DNA of 64,000 nt. It comes from Chromatiaceae bacterium. GTDB taxonomy: Bacteria; Pseudomonadota; Gammaproteobacteria; Chromatiales; Chromatiaceae. Positions 57,166 through 64,000 of this stretch are shown here, piece by piece. The stretch is from assembly GCA_025458165.1 (NCBI GenBank), contig JALOTB010000010.1, positions 1-64,000 of the forward strand, in the 5' to 3' direction. How positions within the stretch are numbered: the stretch's first letter is position 1; each line of letters starts with the position of its first letter. The translations under genes and the position numbers were made by a program. The notes beneath the pieces were generated by a model. It searched no databases, was not told where the DNA came from, and saw only the letters and a program-made list of their open reading frames with translations.

Positions 57166-60100
57166 GGGCGGGCTCCGCGCTGGCCGCGGCAGACACCATG
57201 CGCGGGGCGCCGGGGTCGCCAAAGCGGCGGTAGAGGATCGGCAGCATCAGCAGGGTGAGCAGGGTCGAGCTCAGCAGCCCGCCGATCACCACGATCGCCA
57301 GCGGGCGCTGGATCTCTGACCCCGGGCCGCTGGCGAAGAGGAGCGGCACCAGGCCGAAGGCAGCGATGCTCGCGGTCATCATCACCGGGCGCAGGCGCCG
57401 TCTGGCCCCCTCGGTGACGACCTCGTCGAGCGGCAACCCGAGGGCACGGAGCTGGTTGAAGTAGGTCACCATCACTACCCCATTCAGCACCGCGATGCCG
57501 AGCAGGGCGATAAACCCCACCGAGGCCGGAACCGAGAGATACTCGCCGGAGAGCCACAGGGCGAAGACCCCGCCGATCAGGGCGAAGGGGATGTTGAGGA
57601 GGATGAGCCCCGCCTGCTTGAGCGAGCGGAAGGTGCTGAAGAGCAGCAGAAAGATCAGCCCGATCGCCACCGGCACCACGATCGCGAGGCGGGTGGCCGC
57701 ACGCTGCTGGTTCTCGAACTGGCCGCCCCACTGGAGGGAATAGCCGGGGGGCAGCTCGACGCGCTCGGCGACCAGTGCCCTGGCCTCCTCGACGAAGCCC
57801 ACCAGGTCCCGCCCGCGCACGTTGGCGATGACCACCGCCAGGCGGTTGCCCTGCTCGCGCCCGACCTGTACCGGCCCGCTCACGCGCGTGACCTTCGCCA
57901 CCGAGGAGAGGGGCACCAGCCGCCCGTCGGGCAGGGTGAGGCGCAGGTTCTCGAAGTCGGCCGGCGAGCTGCGCAGACCCTCCGCCCCGCGGATCAGGAG
58001 CGGGGTGCGGCGGGTGCCCTCGTAGACCATGCCCACCGAGCTCCCCTCGAGCTGGGTGCGCAGGACCTCGCCGATCTCGTCGACCGAGAGTCCCAGGCGG
58101 CCGAGTGCCAGCCGGTCCAGCTCGACCTTGAGGTACTGAACCCCCTCGTTCTCGGTGAACCAGACGTCCTCGCTCCCGGCGATCCCCTCGACCAGGCCGG
58201 CGATCTGCGAGGCCTTGTCGTTGAGCACCCCGAGGTCGCTGCCGAAGAGCTTGATCGCGACATCTCCGCGCACCCCGGTGAGCATCTCCGAGACGCGCAT
58301 CTCGATCGGCTGGGTGAACCCGTAGGCGATCCCGGCGAAGCCGTCGAGCTCGGCGCGCATGGCGTCGAGGAGCTCCTCCTTGCCCGCGAAGCGCCAGGCC
58401 TCGCGGGGCTTGAGGACCAGGAAGGTGTCGCTCTGGTTGAGCCCCATCGGGTCCATGCCGAGCTCGTCGGAGCCGGTCCGGGCCACGATGCCGGCGATCT
58501 CCGGGACCCGCTCCATCAGGGTGCGCTGCACGCGCAGATCGAGCCCCAGGGACTCCTCCAGGCTGATCGAGGGCAGCTTCTCCAACTGCACGATCACGTT
58601 GCCCTCGTCCATGGTCGGCATGAAGGTCTTGCCGATCTGGGTGAACACCAGCCCGGTCGCGGCGAGCAGGAGCAGGGCCGCGGCGACCACCCAGCCGCCG
58701 TGGCGGAGCGACCAGGCGAGCGCCGGCCCGTAGGCCCGGTGCAGGAGGCGCACCAGGAGCGGCTCCTGGTGGCTCACCTGGCGGATGAGAAAGGAGGCGA
58801 GCACCGGGATCACGGTGAGCGAGAGCACGAGCGAGGCGCCCAGCGCAAAGACGATGGTGAGCGCGACCGGGATGAAGAGCTTGCCCTCCAGCCCCTGCAG
58901 GGTCAGCAGCGGCAGGAAGACGATGATGATGATCAGGATCCCCGAGGTGACCGGCAGCGAGACCTCGCGCACCGCCCGATAGATGAGGTGCAGGCGCGGC
59001 AGGCGCTCGCCGCCGGCGGCGAGCCGGGCGACGATGTTCTCGACCACCACCACCGCGGCATCGACCAGCATGCCGATGGCGATGGCCAGCCCGCCGAGGC
59101 TCATCAGGTTGGCCGAGAGCCCGAAGGCGCGCATCAGCATGAAGGTCGCAAGCGCCGCGAGCGGCAGGATCACGGCGACCGTGAGCGCCGCGCGCAGGTT
59201 GCCGAGGAGGAGCACCAGGAGGATGAGCACCAGCACCACCGCCTCCCCAAGGGCCTTGGAGACCGTGTGCACCGCGCGGTCGACCAGGTCGCCGCGGTTG
59301 TAGAAGACCTCGACCTTGACGCCCTCCGGCAGGGTGGGGGCGAGTGAGTCGAGGCGCTCGCGCACCCCGTCGACCACCTGCCTGGCGTTGGCCCCGCGCA
59401 GCCCCAGCACCAGGCCTTCGACCGCCTCGCCGGCGCCGTCGCGGGTGACCGCGCCGTAGCGGGTGAGCGCGCCGATGCGGACCTCGGCGACGTCGCCCAC
59501 CCGCACCGGGACGCCGCCCGAGCTGCCGACGACCACCGCGCGCAGATCCTCCAGCGACTGGATGCTGCCCTCCGAGCGCACCACCAGGGTCTCCTCGCCG
59601 TCCACCAAGCGACCGGCGCCGGCGTTGCGGTTGTTGGCCTCGAGCGCCGAGCGCAGGGCGGCGAGGCTCAGGCCGCGGGCGTTCATGCGCGCGTTGTCCG
59701 GCACCACCTCGAAGCCGCGCACCAGCCCGCCCAGGGCATTGACGTCGGCGACCCCGGGCACGGTGCGCAGCGCCGGGCGGATCACCCAGTCGAGCAGGCT
59801 GCGTCGCTCCATCAGGCTGAGATCCCCGCCGCTCAGGGTGAACATGAACATCTCCCCGAGCGGGGTCGTCATCGGCGCGATTCCGCCGCTCACGCCGGCG
59901 GGGAGCTCACCCCAGATCCCGGCGAGGCGCTCGGCGACCTGCTGGCGCGCCCAGTAGACGTCGGTGCCCTCGGCGAAGTCGACGGTGATGTCGGTCAGGC
60001 CGTACTTGGCCATGGAGCGCAGCATCACCTGATTGGGGATGCCGAGCATCTCGACCTCCACCGGTGCGGTGATCCGCGCCTCGACCTCCTCCGGGGTCAT

Positions 60101-60265
60101 CCCCGGCGCCTTGATCACCATCTTGACCTGGGGCGAGGAGACGTCGGGAAAGGCGTCGATGGGCAGACCGCGGAAGGCGATCCCGCCGGCGGCGGCGAGC
60201 ACCGCGACCAAGAGCAGCATGAACAGCCGCTGGCGGAGCGAGAGCTGGATGAGCCGGTCGATCAT
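57158..60265 (-). CDS. Heavy-metal RND efflux pump (CzcA/CusA family)
   Basis: This 1035-residue HME-RND antiporter exports metal cations from the periplasm or cytoplasm through a tripartite complex, driven by protons. It shows twelve predicted membrane helices with two large periplasmic loops. In helix 4 the motif AIGMLVDAAVVVVEN keeps the relay Asp402 and Glu409; the first position is Ala396, as in CusA, while CzcA has Asp. The three methionines that bind Cu in CusA do not appear at the aligned sites (recalled from memory). The porter segment MRVSEMLTGVRGDVAIKLFG is CzcA-like. Substrate is uncertain (divalent Zn/Co/Cd/Ni, or Cu/Ag). Confidence 0.93.
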   Translation of the reverse strand: MIDRLIQLSLRQRLFMLLLVAVLAAAGGIAFRGLPIDAFPDVSSPQVKMVIKAPGMTPEEVEARITAPVEVEMLGIPNQVMLRSMAKYGLTDITVDFAEGTDVYWARQQVAERLAGIWGELPAGVSGGIAPMTTPLGEMFMFTLSGGDLSLMERRSLLDWVIRPALRTVPGVADVNALGGLVRGFEVVPDNARMNARGLSLAALRSALEANNRNAGAGRLVDGEETLVVRSEGSIQSLEDLRAVVVGSSGGVPVRVGDVAEVRIGALTRYGAVTRDGAGEAVEGLVLGLRGANARQVVDGVRERLDSLAPTLPEGVKVEVFYNRGDLVDRAVHTVSKALGEAVVLVLILLVLLLGNLRAALTVAVILPLAALATFMLMRAFGLSANLMSLGGLAIAIGMLVDAAVVVVENIVARLAAGGERLPRLHLIYRAVREVSLPVTSGILIIIIVFLPLLTLQGLEGKLFIPVALTIVFALGASLVLSLTVIPVLASFLIRQVSHQEPLLVRLLHRAYGPALAWSLRHGGWVVAAALLLLAATGLVFTQIGKTFMPTMDEGNVIVQLEKLPSISLEESLGLDLRVQRTLMERVPEIAGIVARTGSDELGMDPMGLNQSDTFLVLKPREAWRFAGKEELLDAMRAELDGFAGIAYGFTQPIEMRVSEMLTGVRGDVAIKLFGSDLGVLNDKASQIAGLVEGIAGSEDVWFTENEGVQYLKVELDRLALGRLGLSVDEIGEVLRTQLEGSSVGMVYEGTRRTPLLIRGAEGLRSSPADFENLRLTLPDGRLVPLSSVAKVTRVSGPVQVGREQGNRLAVVIANVRGRDLVGFVEEARALVAERVELPPGYSLQWGGQFENQQRAATRLAIVVPVAIGLIFLLLFSTFRSLKQAGLILLNIPFALIGGVFALWLSGEYLSVPASVGFIALLGIAVLNGVVMVTYFNQLRALGLPLDEVVTEGARRRLRPVMMTASIAAFGLVPLLFASGPGSEIQRPLAIVVIGGLLSSTLLTLLMLPILYRRFGDPGAPRMVSAAASAEPAHV

Positions 60266-61366
60266 TCACTCGCCCCCGTCGCGGCCGGTCCAGGCCGCCT
60301 TCAAGGCGGCGATGCCGCTCGCCGCGACCCGGGCGTCGGGCGCCAACCCGCCGGTGACCACGCTGTAGCCGTCCTCACGCCCGAGCACCAGGACGCTGAC
60401 CGGCGCGAAGCCCGCCGGCTCCTGGACGAAGACCATATCGGCGTCGCCGATGCGCGTGATCGAGCCGGAGGGCAAGCGGAACTGCGGCTTGGCGCTTGCA
60501 AGCCGCAAGCGCACCTCGACGAACTGCCCGGGGCGCAGGCAGTCGCCCGAGTCCTTGACCTCCGAGCGCACCATCACGGTCTGGTTGGTCGGGTCGACGT
60601 TGCGCCCGATCAGGCTCACCTGGGCCGAGCCCCGCGGGCAGGGCAGCTCCACCTGGCTGCCCTCGCTGACCCCCGCGAGCCGATCGATCGGTGTGTCGAT
60701 CTCAAGCCAGAGCGGCTCCATGCGGGCGATGCGGTAGAGCGGCTGCGACTCGGCCACCCGCTCCCCCAGCACGGCCTGCGCCTCGACCACCACGCCGGCG
60801 ATCGGTGAGCGCACCGGCAGCGTGGTCGAGAGCTTGCGGCTCGCCTCCAGCTCCGCCACCTCCGGCTCGCTCATCCCCGCGAGCAGGAGCACCTGGCGGC
60901 GCTCGTCGACCAGGGCCGCGGCCTCCTCATGTCGGCTGCGGGTCTCCAGCAGCCGCCGCTCGGCGATGATGCCCTCCTTGTTGAGCTGCGCGTCGCGCTC
61001 GAGCTCGGAGCGGGCGAGGCGCAGTTGGGTGGCCGCCTGCAGCAGCTCGCGCTGCAGGACGACCAGGTCCGGACTCTCGATGCGGGCGAGGATCTGGCGC
61101 TCGCCGACGCTGTCGCCCAGCGCGGCCTCCAGCCCCGTCACCAGTCCGCCGCGCGGGGCGGCGACCACCCGCGCCTGCTGCGGCGGGATCACCACCCGGG
61201 CGGGCAGACGGTCGGTGGCGTAGGCGCTCACCGCCTCGATGGGGACCAGCGTGATGCCGAGCCGTGCCGCCTGCTCGTCGCTGATGGCAATCTCGTGGGC
61301 GGCCTGGGTGCTGGCCGCGAGCAGGGCGAGCGGGAGGACGAGAAGGCTTAGGGTGCGGGGACTCAT
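60266..61366 (-). CDS. Efflux RND periplasmic adaptor (CzcB/CusB type)
   Basis: This 366-residue membrane fusion protein has a signal peptide (VLPLALLAASTQAAHEIAIS). A barrel-sandwich/lipoyl region (VVAAPRGGLVTGLEAALGDS) is followed by a coiled-coil hairpin (REL...EEAAALVDERRQVLLL), then the beta-barrel and membrane-proximal domains (VRSEVKDSGDCLRPGQFVEV). It bridges the pump to the outer-membrane factor. Its stop abuts the pump start (1-base gap), and its start overlaps the end of the outer-membrane factor gene by 4 bases, so all three are coupled. Confidence 0.93.
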   Translation of the reverse strand: MSPRTLSLLVLPLALLAASTQAAHEIAISDEQAARLGITLVPIEAVSAYATDRLPARVVIPPQQARVVAAPRGGLVTGLEAALGDSVGERQILARIESPDLVVLQRELLQAATQLRLARSELERDAQLNKEGIIAERRLLETRSRHEEAAALVDERRQVLLLAGMSEPEVAELEASRKLSTTLPVRSPIAGVVVEAQAVLGERVAESQPLYRIARMEPLWLEIDTPIDRLAGVSEGSQVELPCPRGSAQVSLIGRNVDPTNQTVMVRSEVKDSGDCLRPGQFVEVRLRLASAKPQFRLPSGSITRIGDADMVFVQEPAGFAPVSVLVLGREDGYSVVTGGLAPDARVAASGIAALKAAWTGRDGGE

Positions 61367-62601
61367 GGCAGCACTCCGGCGGCTTGGTTGTAGCGGGCGA
61401 CGGCGCGCCGGCGCAGGGTCTCGGTCTGGGCGGAGGCGCGCTCGGCGGCAAAGGCGAGTGCCTGCACCCGCTGCAGGGTGCTGAGGTCGGACTCGCCGAG
61501 GTCGAAGGCGCGCCGGGCGAGGCGCAGGTTCTCAGCCGCGATCCGGCCCTGCTCGCGGGCGAGGCCGAGTCGCCGCTCCAGGCTGGCGAGCTCCTCCGCG
61601 GCTCCCGCCAGCTCGGCGCCGAGCTGGCGCTCGACCTTGAGCCGCTCGGCCTGGGCCTCGGCGAGCTCACGCCCGGCGCTCGCCACCGCAGGCTTCGCGG
61701 CGGGACCGAGGTCGAAGGGGACGCGCACGGCGAGCTGGAGGCTGTTGTCGTAGTCCTCACCGCGTCCGCCGCGCTCGCGCTTGCCCCCGATCGAGAGCTG
61801 CGGGCTGCCGCCGGCGGCGCGCTCGGCGACCCGCAGCCCGGCGCGCGCGGTCTCCATCGTGGCATCGGCGGCGGAGAGCAGCGGGTGCCCCGGCGCTAAC
61901 TCGGTGAGGGGGCTGCGGGTCTCGGCGGCGTCCGCGGGCAGCTCGCCGAAGCCGGTCAGGGTCTGGTAGCGCAGCATTGCCTGGGCCGCCTCGGCCTGCG
62001 CCTGGATCAGCGCGGTCTCGCGGCGCAGGGCCTCCTCGCGCGCGAGCAGCCGGTCGGACTCCGCGAGCTCGCCGGCGTCGACCCGGCGGCCGACGTCCCG
62101 CTCCAGGGCGCGGGCGGTCTCCAGCTCCCGCCCCGCGAGCTGGACCTCGCTCTGCCGGTAGGCGGCCTCCCAGACCGCCTCGCGGACCTGGCCGGCGACC
62201 CGCAGGCCGAGCGCCTGGCGCGTGCGGTCGAGCCCCTCGGCCCGCCGATCCGCGGCCTGCCGCTCGGCGGCACGCTCGCCGGGTCGCCAGAGCGGCAGCT
62301 CCAGCCCGAGCTCGATCTCTTGCACCCCGTCGCCACCGGCGCTGTCGGATCGATAGAGCCCGCCCACGGCCGGGGGGCCCGAGAGCAGCCCGCGAGCGCG
62401 TGCCGCGAAGGCGGCGACCTCGGCCTTGCGGGCCGTCTGCGCGGTCTGCTCCGGTGCCCGTGCGAGCGCCTGCTGGAAGGCCTCGTGCAGAGTCGCGGGC
62501 CGGCCGCTGAACGGCCCATCCGCGCCCCAGAGGGCAGCGGACGAGGCGGCGGCGAACAGCGCCAGGCCGAGAAGTCGGGCGAGTCGAAGGGTGTTGGACA
62601 A
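61363..62601 (-). CDS. TolC-family outer-membrane factor (CzcC type)
   Basis: This 412-residue protein is the outer-membrane channel of the tripartite metal efflux pump. I choose the TTG start at 62601 (LSNTLRLARLLGLALFAAAS) because an ideal GGAAGGAG lies ~6 bases upstream and it opens directly onto a signal peptide. Two repeated OEP helical domains follow (LHEAFQQALARAPEQTAQTA ... and LGLRVAGQVREAVWEAAYRQ). The second half includes PLLSAADATMETARAGLRVA. It is the first gene of the operon. The order is CzcC-B-A type. Confidence 0.9.
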   Translation of the reverse strand: MSNTLRLARLLGLALFAAASSAALWGADGPFSGRPATLHEAFQQALARAPEQTAQTARKAEVAAFAARARGLLSGPPAVGGLYRSDSAGGDGVQEIELGLELPLWRPGERAAERQAADRRAEGLDRTRQALGLRVAGQVREAVWEAAYRQSEVQLAGRELETARALERDVGRRVDAGELAESDRLLAREEALRRETALIQAQAEAAQAMLRYQTLTGFGELPADAAETRSPLTELAPGHPLLSAADATMETARAGLRVAERAAGGSPQLSIGGKRERGGRGEDYDNSLQLAVRVPFDLGPAAKPAVASAGRELAEAQAERLKVERQLGAELAGAAEELASLERRLGLAREQGRIAAENLRLARRAFDLGESDLSTLQRVQALAFAAERASAQTETLRRRAVARYNQAAGVLP

Positions 62602-62676
62602 ACGGTTGCTCCTTCCGCTGCCAGGGCGGCGCGGGAGTGCGGTGCCTCCTGGCCGGGGCAAGTCGGTGCTAAGGCC

Positions 62677-62711
62677 TTCAGCTTGACAAGGCAAGCTGAC
62701 ACCAAGCTGAA
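62677..62711 (-). promoter_or_regulatory. Candidate operator of the efflux operon: palindrome plus extra half-site
   Basis: TTCAGCTTG (62677-62685) and CAAGCTGAA (62703-62711) form a perfect 9-bp inverted repeat, with another CAAGCTGA at 62692-62699. The inner pair forms TCAGCTTG-N6-CAAGCTGA. The two direct copies start 11 bases apart, one helical turn, as in many OmpR-type response-regulator sites. It lies 76-110 bases before the outer-membrane factor start, in the 199-base divergent gap with purL. No regulator gene is nearby. Confidence 0.55.
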
Positions 62712-62800
62712 AACGCCCGGGCGAGCGGTCCGTCTGTGCGATTCGTTCCGCGCGGGCGGTTGGTTATGATGGGTCATCGCGATCCTTGGGAGCCAGCCTC

Positions 62801-64000
62801 ATGCTCGTCCTGCCCGGCGCCCCCGCGCTGTCCGAGTTCCGTCTACGCAAGCTCGAGGGGCGGCTCGCCGCCGTGCTGGGGCAGCGCCCCAGGGTGCAGG
62901 CGGAGCTGGTCCACTTCGCCGACCTGGAGCAGTCACTCTACGCGGCCGAGCGGGCGGTGCTGGAGCGCCTGCTGCGCTACGGGCCCCAGCGCCCGCCCGA
63001 GTCACCGGTCGGCGAGCTGGTGCTGGTGGTGCCGCGCCCGGGGACGATCTCGCCCTGGTCGTCCAAGGCGACCGACATCGCTCACAACTGCGGGCTCGGC
63101 AAGATCCGCCGGCTGGAGCGGGGCATCGCCTACTATCTCGACGGTCTCGCGGGGACACCCGGCGACGGCCAGGTGCGCGCGGCGGCCGCCCTGTTGCACG
63201 ACCGCATGACCCAGATCGCGCTGTTCGACCTGGAGGACGCCGACCGCCTCTTCCGTCAGGCCGAGCCGCGCCCGCTCACCCGCGTCGACGTGCTCCAAGG
63301 CGGCCGTCCGGCCCTGGAGCAGGCCAACGCCGAGCTCGGACTTGCCCTCTCGGCGGACGAGATCGACTACCTGGTCGAGAGCTTCACCGCGCTGCGGCGC
63401 AACCCGACCGACGTCGAGCTGATGATGTTCGCCCAGGCGAACTCCGAGCACTGCCGGCACAAGATCTTCAACGCCGACTGGGTGATCGACGGGGAGGCCC
63501 AGCGCCACTCGCTGTTCCAGATGATCCGCCACACCACCGAGTGCGCCCCGCAAGGGGTACTCTCCGCCTACCGCGACAACGCCGCGGTGATCGAGGGCTG
63601 GGACGGGAGGCGCTTCCTGCCTGCTCCGGGCGACGGCGTTTACGGCGAGCACGACGAGGCGATCCACCTCTTGATGAAGGTGGAGACCCACAACCACCCC
63701 ACCGCGATCGCCCCCGACCCCGGTGCCGCCACTGGCTCGGGCGGTGAGATCCGCGACGAGGGCGCCACCGGTCGCGGGGCCAAGCCCAAGGCGGGGCTCA
63801 CCGGCTTCTCGGTCTCCAACCTGCGCCTCCCCGGGCGCGAGCAGCCCTGGGAGCGCGACTTCGGCCGACCGGGGCGGATCGTCTCCGCCCTCGACATCAT
63901 GCTCGATGGCCCCATCGGTGCCGCGGCCTTCAACAACGAGTTCGGCCGACCCAACCTGGCGGGCTACTTCCGCACCTTCGAGGCCGAGGTCCCCGGACCC
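62801..64000 (+). CDS. purL: Phosphoribosylformylglycinamidine synthase PurL, N-terminal part (partial)
   Basis: The first 400 residues of the large (about 1290-residue) gammaproteobacterial PurL lie in the window; the gene runs off the right edge. It converts FGAR to FGAM with ATP and glutamine, in purine biosynthesis. [20 protein letters not shown] is the N-terminal PurS-like domain. Then come the linker ([20 protein letters not shown]), [20 protein letters not shown], and [20 protein letters not shown] with its metal and ATP-binding residues. The ATG at 62801 follows GGGAG about 9 bases upstream. Confidence 0.98.
   Translation, partial: MLVLPGAPALSEFRLRKLEGRLAAVLGQRPRVQAELVHFADLEQSLYAAERAVLERLLRYGPQRPPESPVGELVLVVPRPGTISPWSSKATDIAHNCGLGKIRRLERGIAYYLDGLAGTPGDGQVRAAAALLHDRMTQIALFDLEDADRLFRQAEPRPLTRVDVLQGGRPALEQANAELGLALSADEIDYLVESFTALRRNPTDVELMMFAQANSEHCRHKIFNADWVIDGEAQRHSLFQMIRHTTECAPQGVLSAYRDNAAVIEGWDGRRFLPAPGDGVYGEHDEAIHLLMKVETHNHPTAIAPDPGAATGSGGEIRDEGATGRGAKPKAGLTGFSVSNLRLPGREQPWERDFGRPGRIVSALDIMLDGPIGAAAFNNEFGRPNLAGYFRTFEAEVPGP

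Overview
The window is a 64 kb piece of a GC-rich gammaproteobacterial chromosome, most likely from a purple sulfur bacterium or close relative (Chromatiales, probably Chromatiaceae). This placement is inferred from gene content and order: GatCAB beside mreBCD-mrdA-mrdB-mltB-rlpA, rpsF-rpsR-DUF2232-rplI-dnaB-alr-radA, RdgC, smc-zipA-ligA, yciI-yciB, and trpS-scpA-scpB-rluB. A D-ribulose kinase of the cyanobacterial/plant type, a periplasmic alpha-carbonic anhydrase-like protein and multiheme cytochromes fit an autotroph. No rRNA, tRNA, CRISPR, phage or insertion sequence was seen.

Layout. 1-3.8 kb: the 3' end of groEL with its terminator, then the leftward gatC-gatA-gatB operon with a small unknown gene. 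4-11.5 kb: the rightward cell-wall elongation operon (mreB, mreC, mreD, PBP2, rodA) followed by mltB and rlpA. 11.6-18 kb: ribosomal proteins S6, S18 and L9, a DUF2232 membrane protein, replicative helicase, alanine racemase and RadA. 18-26.3 kb: an FHA protein, a CorB-like transporter, an AmmeMemoRadiSam trio split over two divergent units, a YihY protein, RdgC, and a Sat-APS kinase fusion whose Sat active site is altered.

26.5-33.6 kb: a polysaccharide region with a UDP-glucuronate 4-epimerase-like enzyme, a UDP-sugar dehydrogenase and an XrtA/PEP-CTERM-type sugar transferase. After these lie the decayed remains of the matching two-component pair PrsK/PrsR, then D-ribulose kinase and QueF. 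33.7-41.2 kb: smc, zipA, ligA, a conserved small protein, and an alpha-carbonic anhydrase with an unusual third metal-ligand position. 41.3-45 kb: a pentaheme cytochrome divergent from a HAO-family octaheme cytochrome plus NapC/NrfH-type tetraheme quinol dehydrogenase.

45-56.9 kb: housekeeping genes (PpiC-type isomerase, yciI, yciB, PHP phosphatase, yciO, M50 protease, trpS, scpAB, rluB, ceramidase-like protein, gltX, bacteriohemerythrin). 56.9-62.7 kb: a leftward heavy-metal RND efflux operon (outer-membrane factor, adaptor, pump, DUF3240) with a striking palindromic site upstream. 62.8 kb to the end: the 5' part of purL.

The best leads are the diverged Sat domain, the PrsK/PrsR graveyard, the Gln-for-His carbonic anhydrase, the octaheme cytochrome insertion, the efflux-operon palindrome, and the ATC codon at the conserved start of mreC.
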